From NCBI GenBank assembly GCA_934271065.1, contig CAKQQQ010000002.1, forward strand, positions 1-64,000: 64,000 nucleotides of DNA, in the 5' to 3' direction. The position numbers and the translations under genes were made by a program. Every line of letters begins with the position of its first letter. Positions within the stretch are counted from its first letter, which is position 1. The stretch comes from an uncultured Clostridia bacterium (GTDB lineage Bacteria > Bacillota > Clostridia > Christensenellales > Borkfalkiaceae). Below, in pieces: positions 25,453 through 34,357 of this stretch. The notes below the pieces were generated by a model. It ran no database searches, was not told the origin of the DNA, and worked only from the letters and a program-made list of their open reading frames with translations.

Positions 25453-27501
25453 CTAAGAAATCGTTTCAAGATATTCGTCTATGGTCGTCGGATACTGATT
25501 GAGCCAGGTTTCCTTGATTACCGCGAAATTTAAGGTCTGCGCGACGGTTTTGAATTTTTGTTTCATCGCCTCGTATTCCGCCGCCGTATACTTGTCTTTA
25601 TGCAGACTAAGCATTGCTTTCGCGGGGAACATCCATTCCATATCGATATTGTTTTTAAGCCTGTTATAAGTCACGGCGTCTCTTTTATAACTTTCGATTT
25701 TAGCGTACGCTTTATCTATCGTTTTCATAAAATCGTTTACCGTACCGAAAGGCAATTTATCCTTTTCCGTCGAAGTAATCGACGAACTCGTCGTTAAAGA
25801 CGTTCTTGCGTTTTCGGTCGCGAACCACAGACTTTCCTGAGTAAACAACTCTTTCATTTCTACAAAGGCGTCTTTATACATCGCCTTGAAATAGTTGTCT
25901 ACGAGTTTATTTACGTCTAAATCCGAATTCCACGCGAGTTTACTGCACAAATAGTTGTGCAATACGCCGAAACCCGTGTCGGCCCCTCTCTGACAATCGT
26001 GAATCTGCGCGAAAGTATACATATACTTGTTGTCTTTAAGCAGTTTGTAATATTCGGAATAAAAACCGAAACTATCGAAAAAGCACAGATAATCGTAGAA
26101 AAACGTTCCGTAAGACCACGCCATACAATCGTCGTAAACCGCCGCCCAATCTTCGACGAACTGTCTTACGGAATTATTGTCCGCGTCGTAAAGGCTCTTC
26201 GAATAATTGAATTTATCCTGCGCAACGAACGGTACGAGATTTACTCCGTCGGGAGATTTAACTTCATCCGACACTTTCCATTCGCCCGTCGAATAATTCC
26301 TGAACGGCGGCTGTAACGCGTCGGAATAAGCAAGGAAAACGTACTTGAAATCTTCCCTTTTATACGCGGGGTTCGCTTCCATCCAGTCGTTGACCTTCTT
26401 GCCGACTTTATTCAGAAAAATGATAATGCTCGCCGATTTCGCGCCGTTGTTTCTCGAAGCGCAATCTTTACAGGCGTTGCATTCGCACAAACCGAAAAAG
26501 TCGTTTATTCCGAGTTCGACCGCATTGTAATTCGGATGAGTTTCGGGGGTGTACCATTGAAGCGAGTTGGTTATCTTTTCCGCGCACAAATCAACCATAA
26601 GATTGAAGTCGTCCGTATTCCCGTGAGCGGTAAAACACAACTGATTACCCGCAACCGAATAGAAGTTTCTTTTGGTCTCGAAATACTCGTTAAGCGGCAG
26701 AAAATAGAAACTGTTGTGATTTATATTCCAGTCGGAATTTTTACTGTTGCCCGAATGAATAGGCAAAAGCATATTGCCGTCCGAGTCGAGCGAACGCATT
26801 CTGTACGCGAACATCATATCGTTGACGGACGAAGTGCTTGCGTTCAGAATACCCTTTTTCGTTCTGTACTCTATATCCGGTATATCCACGACGTCGTAAT
26901 TCATAAGTTTCAAATCGGTCACGCCCGTGGTTAAGGTATAAGTGTCCTTGAAATACGTTTCGAAATTAAAATGCATATTCAGGAAATCGTATACGCCGTT
27001 AAGCACGCCCGTATCGGTTTTACCTATAAAATAAACGGTCTTGTCTTTGGTTAAAATTCTCGCACCGTCCTTTTTAAGCGTTTTCGTGTCTACGTTAAGC
27101 CCGCTGCTTTTATAAAGCGACGTATTGCCGAGAGATATATATTTGCCGTTCGCGTCGTGCGATTTTCCGGCATCGGAAACCGTTTCCAGAGTCACCCCCG
27201 TCGCTTCCTTGAACAATCTCGCGAGTTCGTCTCTCGCTATATTCAACTCCGCGCTTACGTTTTCGGACGGGATAACTATCTTGTACTCCGTAGTACCGTT
27301 TTTTACAAGATATTCGTTCGTTTCCTTATACGAAAACCTATGATTTTCGCTTTGGACAACCTGCTCTGCGCCGCCCGTATTGCCCGTGTTTCCGCCGTTC
27401 GATCCGGAATTATCGGTTTTCTTGCAGCCGACGATAGACAAAGCAAGTATCGCGACAATAACGAATGCCGTAATGCGTTTCAAAAGATTGTTTTTGATCA
27501 T
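25453..27501 (-). CDS. DUF4838 lipoprotein (glycosidase-like), 682 aa
   Basis: The lipobox LSIVGC (Cys26) and a Gly/Asn linker precede a small alpha/beta domain of the glycosidase-accessory type (residues about 60-200: IVIPSENVSAELNIARDELA, then GKTDTGVLNGVYDFL). A TIM-barrel-like DUF4838 region follows, with ELGINDFFGLCECNACKDCA and paired cysteines. DUF4838 proteins are found in polysaccharide loci and resemble GH20 or alpha-glucuronidase folds, but activity is rarely known. It would work at the cell surface before uptake. A paralogue without signal peptide lies at 40677-42476. Confidence 0.8.
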   Translation of the reverse strand: MIKNNLLKRITAFVIVAILALSIVGCKKTDNSGSNGGNTGNTGGAEQVVQSENHRFSYKETNEYLVKNGTTEYKIVIPSENVSAELNIARDELARLFKEATGVTLETVSDAGKSHDANGKYISLGNTSLYKSSGLNVDTKTLKKDGARILTKDKTVYFIGKTDTGVLNGVYDFLNMHFNFETYFKDTYTLTTGVTDLKLMNYDVVDIPDIEYRTKKGILNASTSSVNDMMFAYRMRSLDSDGNMLLPIHSGNSKNSDWNINHNSFYFLPLNEYFETKRNFYSVAGNQLCFTAHGNTDDFNLMVDLCAEKITNSLQWYTPETHPNYNAVELGINDFFGLCECNACKDCASRNNGAKSASIIIFLNKVGKKVNDWMEANPAYKREDFKYVFLAYSDALQPPFRNYSTGEWKVSDEVKSPDGVNLVPFVAQDKFNYSKSLYDADNNSVRQFVEDWAAVYDDCMAWSYGTFFYDYLCFFDSFGFYSEYYKLLKDNKYMYTFAQIHDCQRGADTGFGVLHNYLCSKLAWNSDLDVNKLVDNYFKAMYKDAFVEMKELFTQESLWFATENARTSLTTSSSITSTEKDKLPFGTVNDFMKTIDKAYAKIESYKRDAVTYNRLKNNIDMEWMFPAKAMLSLHKDKYTAAEYEAMKQKFKTVAQTLNFAVIKETWLNQYPTTIDEYLETIS

Positions 27502-27513
27502 CGTCGTTCTCCT

Positions 27514-30500
27514 TTATTTCGCAATGACTCCGTACGCAACGTAAGAAGTATTGCCTGCGTTATCTTTACAATAAACGTAAACGGTATAACTGCCCGCTTT
27601 CGGCAAATAAATCGTCTTCGCGTCTCTTACTGCCGATACGGTATTGAATGAATCGTCTTTTACGACTATCCATACGGTCAGGCGTTTTGCGGCGGTGTAA
27701 TTGTCGCCGACGGAGTAATTTACCACGTTTACTTCGGCATTCGCTTCAACCGTAATCGGCTTCGATATATCGTCCGTCACGGTTATAACGGGGGGTTCGG
27801 TGTCCGTAACGTAAACGGTAAATCTCGAATAAGTCTGTTCCGCAACGTTGCCGTATTGGTCGGCGTATTCGTAAATCACTTTATACACGCCGTAATCGTC
27901 GAGAAGAATCGAATACTCTTTCTTAAAATCGGTGATATTTTCAAGTTTTACCCCCGCAACGTCGGTCATTACCTTGTTGTTCTTGTACACCGTCATTTTA
28001 AGATTAGCCATAGACGACGGAGACAAAACGTCCGCAGCGTAAGGTCTCGGAATGGTTACGACGGAATCGAGAGCCGCAACCTTTTCAAGTTCCTTGTAGT
28101 ACATTATCGGACCCATATTATCCGAATTAACGTTTGCAAACGACTGCGTACACAGTTCGTTTACGGTTATGCTCGCGGCGTCTTCATTCTCGAAAACATT
28201 TTTCAGGAAGCATAAACCGCTTTCGAATACGCTGTTATAAACGAATTCCGTATCGCCTATTCTCAACTTTCCGTCGATGTAGGCAACGTTCGTCGTAAAA
28301 CCTTTCCACGGCGTTATCAGAGTTCTTGTCGCGCCGCCGTTGACGGAATAAACGTTGCTGCCCGTCAGGTCTATTTTCAAAGTATTGTCCGCGTCGTAAT
28401 AATCGGTTATTATCAACGACATTTTGGTCGTTCCGTCCGTCGTCGGCAACGTAAACTTGAAGTTAAACGCCTTGTTAAACAGCAACGGATTTATGAAATT
28501 TATCGTTCCGTTTCTGCCGACTAAGAAATTCGTACCGTTTCTGTCGGTTTCCGCCGACGTTATATCGCCTGCAAAAAATTTAGTTATATCCAACTTTCCG
28601 TCCGCGGATTTGACGTCAACGACTTTAATTTCGTCCGAGAGAATTTCTACGTCGCTATTTTCGCATTTTAATTTGAACCTGACGGTGTCGTCAGCCGAAA
28701 TGACTACGTTGCCTACGTCGTCTATCTTTGCGAATTCGCCGTTATCGAACTTGACGTAAGCGTCCACTTTCGCGGGCGTCGCTCCGTTTTCCGAATAATT
28801 ATACGCTTCGTTCACTTCGAGCGAATAGGTATAACCTTTGATATAATATTCGTTAAGATTCATTATCGGAGAGTCGAAAATCGGTTTAGACGACGAAAGC
28901 GCGGTAAACGTTAAGTCTTTACTTCCCGAATACAATGCGTCCTCGTAAAGATATCTGACTTTATACTCTCCCGAATACTCGATAAGATAACGGTCGCTCG
29001 GCGATAATTCCGTAGTTTCGCCTTTCGGATTCGTAACGACGATTTTAACGGAAACTTCTCCGTTTATTCCCGTCGCGGAAAAATTATCGAACTTCACTCT
29101 CGTTCCCGCTTCCGTATTGTCGAAAGCGTTTACCGTATCAAAGTTTATACCGTTCTCGCCGTCTTTCGTCGCGTTGAGTACGATAGAATATTTTCCGACG
29201 TTATTGAAATAATCGATCGCTCCGTACTCAATCGTGTATCTCCCTATCAAAGTCGGTAAAAACTTCCCGTTTTCGACTTTAATCATACGTTCCGCCGCCG
29301 TACCCCTGTTATACCATACGACGTAATCGGCAACGTTCCCGCCACGCACTCCGCTATCGTCGTAAGCGTATACGACGGGGACTTTTATCATATCGCCGTT
29401 CGCTACGATTTTTCTTTGCGAACAGGCGTTTTCTTCAATGAAAATCGGGGCTGTATCGTCTTCGCAATAATCGGCGTAAGCGAGCGAATCGTTACTGTCT
29501 CCCATAATTTTCGCTATTTCCACGGGCGCGCCGTTGACGCCGACAAGCCCCGACGCGGTCACGGAAACGTACACGTTACCGTCGGTAAAACCGTCGAAAT
29601 CGTAGTCGTATATGCTTCTGTTGTTGAGTTCGCTGACAAGCGCGGTATTCGAGCCGTTCGTATAGTTGACGTATACTCTTATGTTTTTACGGTCGGTCGT
29701 ATCCAATATAAACCCGAAATTGTAGTAGTTCTTGTTTACGTTCAGATTGCCCGTGATTATCGTTCCGTCGCCGTTGTTGAAACTGTTTACGAGCGAATAA
29801 TTTTCGCCGTCGATTTCTATATTTCCCTTTTCGTTTTTGGAAACGCCCGCTTTTTTCTTTCCGTACGCGCTGACGTTTACGTAAGTCTGATAATCGTAGT
29901 TGCCGCGATTGTAATGTAAATCGACGTATTTCGTCGGATCGTAACAATCGGTAAGTCTTACGGTAACGCTTTTGCATATCGTATCGAATTGAAGGCAGTT
30001 AAGATATATCAGATCGAACTTGCCGTTTTCGTATACGTTGACAGGTTTATTGTAATAGAACGTTCCGCCCTCGGCAAGGTTTAATTTAAGACCTTTGCGA
30101 TAGCCCATATTTACGAACGAAGCGTTGAGATCTCCGAACCCGATTTGCGAATCGTCGCTTACCGAATAAAAACTTTTCTTAACCGTAAACTGCTTTTTCG
30201 CCGTGACGATACGCCCGTCAGCCGTTCCTTCGAATACGGCGTCGTACGTTCCGCAAGTATCGAGAACGTACTCGTTTTCAACTTTCGCCGAGCCGTCAGG
30301 ATATACCAGATAGGTTTTTTCAACCTTTATTTTCTGCCCTTTATAGTCGATTTCCGCCCCGCCCGAAAGCGTTACGGTTTCCCCGTAATTATACAGATCG
30401 GACAGTTCGGTATTGCTTACGACAGGTTCTTCGGCATAAACGTTTGCGCCGTCAAGACCTACGGCAAGCCCCGTAAAAACAACGAATAAAGCCGAAAACA

Positions 30501-30534
30501 ACGCCGTAACGTACTTTTTTGTTTTTTTCGTCAT
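27514..30534 (-). CDS. Large secreted Ig-like protein, 1006 aa
   Basis: A signal peptide (VTALFSALFVVFTGLAVGLD, cleavage near VYA-EE) leads to an exported protein built from repeated beta-sandwich units. Two units look like jelly-roll or LamG-type domains (FYYNKPVNVYENGKFDLIYL and the related NFINPLLFNKAFNFKFTLPT). The last unit is a typical bacterial Ig-like domain (TDTEPPVITVTDDI ... YCKDNAGNTSYVAYGVIA). No anchor, lipobox or catalytic motif is visible. The ATG at 30534 has GGAG eight bases upstream; the GTG one codon earlier is less likely. It follows the inner permease gene by 5 bases and probably helps capture substrate for the transporter. Confidence 0.75.
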   Translation of the reverse strand: MTKKTKKYVTALFSALFVVFTGLAVGLDGANVYAEEPVVSNTELSDLYNYGETVTLSGGAEIDYKGQKIKVEKTYLVYPDGSAKVENEYVLDTCGTYDAVFEGTADGRIVTAKKQFTVKKSFYSVSDDSQIGFGDLNASFVNMGYRKGLKLNLAEGGTFYYNKPVNVYENGKFDLIYLNCLQFDTICKSVTVRLTDCYDPTKYVDLHYNRGNYDYQTYVNVSAYGKKKAGVSKNEKGNIEIDGENYSLVNSFNNGDGTIITGNLNVNKNYYNFGFILDTTDRKNIRVYVNYTNGSNTALVSELNNRSIYDYDFDGFTDGNVYVSVTASGLVGVNGAPVEIAKIMGDSNDSLAYADYCEDDTAPIFIEENACSQRKIVANGDMIKVPVVYAYDDSGVRGGNVADYVVWYNRGTAAERMIKVENGKFLPTLIGRYTIEYGAIDYFNNVGKYSIVLNATKDGENGINFDTVNAFDNTEAGTRVKFDNFSATGINGEVSVKIVVTNPKGETTELSPSDRYLIEYSGEYKVRYLYEDALYSGSKDLTFTALSSSKPIFDSPIMNLNEYYIKGYTYSLEVNEAYNYSENGATPAKVDAYVKFDNGEFAKIDDVGNVVISADDTVRFKLKCENSDVEILSDEIKVVDVKSADGKLDITKFFAGDITSAETDRNGTNFLVGRNGTINFINPLLFNKAFNFKFTLPTTDGTTKMSLIITDYYDADNTLKIDLTGSNVYSVNGGATRTLITPWKGFTTNVAYIDGKLRIGDTEFVYNSVFESGLCFLKNVFENEDAASITVNELCTQSFANVNSDNMGPIMYYKELEKVAALDSVVTIPRPYAADVLSPSSMANLKMTVYKNNKVMTDVAGVKLENITDFKKEYSILLDDYGVYKVIYEYADQYGNVAEQTYSRFTVYVTDTEPPVITVTDDISKPITVEANAEVNVVNYSVGDNYTAAKRLTVWIVVKDDSFNTVSAVRDAKTIYLPKAGSYTVYVYCKDNAGNTSYVAYGVIAK

Positions 30535-30539
30535 CACTT

Positions 30540-31532
30540 TTACTCCTTAATTCCGCCTAATGAAATATTCCCCATAATTTTATCCTTGAATATCACGAAT
30601 ATAATCAATATCGGCAACGCAAGCATCATACACGCGGAGACGGAATGGGGAACGTCGCTGATATTTATCCCCGACGGCGGATCTATCGCGACGAGATACA
30701 CGCCGTACGATAACGTCGGGTGAGTCGGAAGATACAGAAGCGGAGTCTGATAATCGTTCCATAACGCGACGAACTGTATTAAAAACACCGTCGCGATCAT
30801 CTTTATCGCCAAAGGAAAATATATCCGCGTAAGAATAGTCGTTTCCGACGCGCCGTCTAAATCCGCCGCCTCTCTGTAAGTGTCCGAAAGTCCGCCGAAA
30901 AAGGCGTAATACACGAAGAAATACATTCCCGCGCCGGACATTTTTTGTAGATAATTTCCTAAAAAAGTATCGTACAGTCCGGTATTGCGCAGAAAACTTA
31001 TTATCGTCGGTTGCGAGCCGACTATGGGTACGCACATTATGACGATATACGTTACGTAGACTATTCCGCTCAGTCTGTACTTGTATTTCGCGCACAGATA
31101 TGCGGTCGCCGCAGGAACAAGGGTGCAAATCAATCCCCCGACACCGGCATATAACAACGTGTTGACGAGCATTCCGAAGAATCCCGTCGTAGACTGCGAG
31201 TATACGGGGGTATTGCCCTTATAATAAGTTCCGTCTATCGTAAGCACGAAATTTTTAAGAACGTCGGAGTAATTTTTCAGATGAAAAAACTGCTCCCTGC
31301 TATTCCGTTTGTATCCGGGGTTCAGATTCGGAAATCCGAACATATTTTTCAGATAATCGCGTTCGCTTTTCAAAGAAGTTAATAAGCCCCAGGTAAGCGT
31401 GATTATCAAAAACAAAGTAATCGCAACCAGCAGAACGATGATTACCGCAAACAAAATTCTGTCGGATACGCTTTTCGACTTTATACCCTTTCTATTCAAT
31501 CTGTTCTTTACGTTTTTTTCTGCTCTGTTCAC
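30540..31532 (-). CDS. Sugar ABC transporter permease, MalG/LplC type
   Basis: A 330-residue inner-membrane permease with six predicted membrane helices, the first after a basic N-terminal tail. The EAA loop that contacts the ATPase reads EAADLDGASETTILTRIYFP. It is typical of the CUT1 family, which imports oligosaccharides. It pairs with the permease gene 3 bases upstream and with the binding protein at 32558. No ATPase gene is in the locus, so a shared MsmX-like ATPase elsewhere is expected. Confidence 0.92.
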   Translation of the reverse strand: MNRAEKNVKNRLNRKGIKSKSVSDRILFAVIIVLLVAITLFLIITLTWGLLTSLKSERDYLKNMFGFPNLNPGYKRNSREQFFHLKNYSDVLKNFVLTIDGTYYKGNTPVYSQSTTGFFGMLVNTLLYAGVGGLICTLVPAATAYLCAKYKYRLSGIVYVTYIVIMCVPIVGSQPTIISFLRNTGLYDTFLGNYLQKMSGAGMYFFVYYAFFGGLSDTYREAADLDGASETTILTRIYFPLAIKMIATVFLIQFVALWNDYQTPLLYLPTHPTLSYGVYLVAIDPPSGINISDVPHSVSACMMLALPILIIFVIFKDKIMGNISLGGIKE

Positions 31533-31535
31533 GGC

Positions 31536-32492
31536 TCAGTCCTCTCTCGGTCCGTATTTGGTCAACAACTTTTTAACGATAAGCGTCGTGGGCAACACGA
31601 TAGCCGTCAATATCAGACCTATTGCCGACAAAACGGTGTACGGAACGTAGTTTATTCCCTGCGGCACCCACACGTCGCTCTTCTGAACCTGTAAATACAG
31701 GAAATAACCGACGTTTCCTATCGCGTCTCCCCTGTTGCTGTACAAAGTAAACATTCTGAATTGTTCGGTAAAGGTACTCGACACCATAACGACCATCATC
31801 GTTATCAGAGTCGGATAAATCATCGGAAGCACGATATACCAAAATTCCTGAATACGGTTCGCCCCGTCGAGATGACACGATTCGATTACGGATTCGTTTA
31901 TCGCGCTCATCGTGTTGGAATACAACAACATATTGACGCCGAACCAGAAGAGAGCGTTGAAGAAAAACACGAAATATAAACTCGTTTTCGGGTTTTCGAG
32001 AAGTCCCATCATCGTAGTTATCCCGAATACCTGTTTTGCGAAAGAAGGTATTACGCTGTTGCATAATCTGACGTAGATAAGACCTATAACGACTTCGGAT
32101 AATATCTGCGGCACGTATAACGCCACTCTGAAAAATCCGCTGCAAGGTCCTTTTTTATAGATATAAAAGGAAAACAACAACGTAAGCGGCGTAATGAGAA
32201 AAACGTTTCCCACCGTAAACAGCAACGAGTTTTTTATTCTGTACAGATATTTAGAAAGTTCTTCGAATCCTTTCGCAAAGTTTGAAAAACCCGCAAAAGA
32301 TTTTACCAGAAAACCTTCGCTCGTCTTTTCGTACGAAGTAAAAGCAAGCGCAAAGGAATTGAAATTGACGTAGACGTAGAACACGAAAAAGTGCGCTACG
32401 GGAATAAGCATCAGTATCAGGTAAAAAGCCAACTTCTTTTTATTTTTATACAACGAATTGCGCCGAACGGGCAACTTATAACCTTTTTCCAT
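31536..32492 (-). CDS. Sugar ABC transporter permease, MalF/LplB type
   Basis: A 318-residue permease with six predicted helices and the EAA-type loop ESCHLDGANRIQEFWYIVLP, in which the usual EA is ES. The N-terminal YVNFNSFALAF segment is typical of LplB-like proteins. It forms the membrane channel with the partner encoded 3 bases downstream. It is separated from the binding-protein gene by a 65-base gap that holds a long hairpin. Confidence 0.92.
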   Translation of the reverse strand: MEKGYKLPVRRNSLYKNKKKLAFYLILMLIPVAHFFVFYVYVNFNSFALAFTSYEKTSEGFLVKSFAGFSNFAKGFEELSKYLYRIKNSLLFTVGNVFLITPLTLLFSFYIYKKGPCSGFFRVALYVPQILSEVVIGLIYVRLCNSVIPSFAKQVFGITTMMGLLENPKTSLYFVFFFNALFWFGVNMLLYSNTMSAINESVIESCHLDGANRIQEFWYIVLPMIYPTLITMMVVMVSSTFTEQFRMFTLYSNRGDAIGNVGYFLYLQVQKSDVWVPQGINYVPYTVLSAIGLILTAIVLPTTLIVKKLLTKYGPRED

Positions 32493-32504
32493 AATTACTC
32501 GACA

Positions 32505-32546
32505 GAGAACGCAGTCAGAGCAAAAAGTCTTGCCCCGACTGTTCTC
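32505..32546 (-). promoter_or_regulatory. Intercistronic hairpin between binding protein and permeases
   Basis: GAGAAC pairs with GTTCTC, and inner AGTC/GACT and GGCAA/TTGCT blocks extend the stem. No T-run follows on the transcribed strand, so it is not a terminator. Such hairpins often stabilise the upstream binding-protein message, giving more binding protein than permease. Confidence 0.6.
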
Positions 32547-32557
32547 GTATTGTTTTT

Positions 32558-34318
32558 TTAGCCTATTATCGTAGCCCAGGTGTCTAAGGACCTTCTGGTC
32601 GCTTCGAATATATTTCTCGCCGTGCCGTTATATTTTTGCATTGCGTCTAAATACCCGTTTCCGATAAGTGTTCCGTTGATAGTGAACGTCGTTATCGACG
32701 AACTCCAACTGAGAGAAAACGATTTAAGGTTGTTCTTGAAATATTGATTGTCGGACGCATAATTGACGACTTTCGAGTTTTCTTTTACGTCTTTTACGTT
32801 GTTGTAGTAATAAGCCGCCGAAACGTCGTCGGAAGGTATCGTATAGTTATAATCCATAGGAACGGACAAACCGGTCGCCCCCGTAAAGATACCGAGACCT
32901 TCTTCCGTATACATATACTTGACGAATGCGAGAGTCGCGGCTTTTTTGCCTTCGTTGCCCGCTTTATCGAGATGCGCGTTTGCGAAAACGTAGGCGTTGC
33001 CTAAATTCATAAGCGTATTTTTCTTTCCGCGGTTTTCCGCGACGCTTCCGCTAAGTTGCGACGGACAGGTTAAAAATTTAATATGCCTGCCCCTTGCCGC
33101 CACGTCGGGATCGGCTTCGTCTTCCCAGTCTTCGAAATACCCTTTCGCCACCGCTTCGTGATACCAGTACGACGCGTCGTAAAGCATTGCGGAATCGCCG
33201 TCGCAGATAAACTGCGACATCGCGCCCGTGTTTCCGCCCTGATTTGCGGTAAGCCAACCTTCTTTATAGGCGATTTGTAAGAATGCAAGCGAATAATAAC
33301 GAGCAGACATATCGTACGCCTTATAGCCGTTTTCTTTCGTGAGTTTTACGTTTTCGACTGTGGGCATAGGAATTTTTACGCTGCCGTCCGCACTCTCGTA
33401 AAAGTTTTCGGAAGAAGAAAATCCCGTAACGATCTCGGCGTCGGTACCGCCTTCCGCATAGTTGGTATAAACCGCCCTCATAGCGTCGTAACCGGCGAGC
33501 GAAGCCCAGATCGCGTGCGTAAGATAGAACGAATAAATATTAGAATCGTTACCTATAACGAACGGATTGATACCCGCTTTGGTCTTCATATACCAGCACC
33601 ATACGAGCATTTCCTGAAGCGAAGACGGAAGTCCGTCGTCGGGCGTGCCGTATACGCCGTCGGGTCCGCACGACTTCTTCGCGTTAGCGTCGGCAACGAA
33701 ATAAAAACTTTCGCCGTCCTTTATGAACGCGGAATCGGAACTCGTAAAAGCACGCTTACCGGAAGCGTCGGGCGCGGCGAAAAAGCAGTTTTTCTTTATC
33801 AGTAAATCTTCGTCGTAAGGAACGCCGGCATAGAAATCATAAAATGGCAAAGCGTAATATTTGCCGTCTTTTCCGACCATTCTCATCTTTGCGTCGCCGT
33901 CGATTTTGCTTTCAAGCGGAGTTACGACGGAAGTTATATCGAGAATATCTCCCTTTATCGACAAATCGTAAATATCAGCGTCGTTTTCCGCCATATACAG
34001 ATCCGCGCCGTCACTCGACAAGGTGGTAAGGGGAAGATTTCTCGTAGTGGAGAACGTTACCTGAACGCCCTTTTTATCGCTTTCGAATTTGGTTTCTTTA
34101 TTCGCTTCCGTAAAGTTCTTTATAAGGGTATCGAGCCACGCCGTATCTCTCGTCGCCGTGCCTTGGAAAAATTTCAGAATAACCTGAGTTTTCGCGTTAT
34201 CGATTTTTCCCCCGCTACCCGTTCCGCTACCGCCAGCATTGCCGCCGCAGCCGACGACGAGCGAGCAGGACATAACCGTTGCCATAATCATTGAAATCAA
34301 TTTTGCCTTCTTAAACAT
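32558..34318 (-). CDS. Sugar-binding lipoprotein of an ABC transporter, 586 aa
   Basis: The lipobox VVGC (Cys24) and a Gly/Ser linker lead into a family 1-type extracellular solute-binding protein (VILKFFQGTATRDTAWLDTL, GADLYMAENDADIYDLSIKG, a C-terminal FVKYMYTEEGLGIFTGATG). At 586 residues it is longer than the usual 420-450, which suits binding of larger oligosaccharides. It is tethered outside the membrane and hands sugar to the two permeases encoded downstream. It lies 39 bases after the phosphatase gene. Confidence 0.88.
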   Translation of the reverse strand: MFKKAKLISMIMATVMSCSLVVGCGGNAGGSGTGSGGKIDNAKTQVILKFFQGTATRDTAWLDTLIKNFTEANKETKFESDKKGVQVTFSTTRNLPLTTLSSDGADLYMAENDADIYDLSIKGDILDITSVVTPLESKIDGDAKMRMVGKDGKYYALPFYDFYAGVPYDEDLLIKKNCFFAAPDASGKRAFTSSDSAFIKDGESFYFVADANAKKSCGPDGVYGTPDDGLPSSLQEMLVWCWYMKTKAGINPFVIGNDSNIYSFYLTHAIWASLAGYDAMRAVYTNYAEGGTDAEIVTGFSSSENFYESADGSVKIPMPTVENVKLTKENGYKAYDMSARYYSLAFLQIAYKEGWLTANQGGNTGAMSQFICDGDSAMLYDASYWYHEAVAKGYFEDWEDEADPDVAARGRHIKFLTCPSQLSGSVAENRGKKNTLMNLGNAYVFANAHLDKAGNEGKKAATLAFVKYMYTEEGLGIFTGATGLSVPMDYNYTIPSDDVSAAYYYNNVKDVKENSKVVNYASDNQYFKNNLKSFSLSWSSSITTFTINGTLIGNGYLDAMQKYNGTARNIFEATRRSLDTWATIIG

Positions 34319-34357
34319 ATTTACCTCTCGGATATTTTTTCCACTTATTAGTGGCTT

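Noticed and set aside
34344..34357. Possible terminator between the phosphatase and binding-protein genes
   Set aside because: The small CCACT/AGTGG stem is followed by purines on the transcribed strand, and the gap is only 39 bases.
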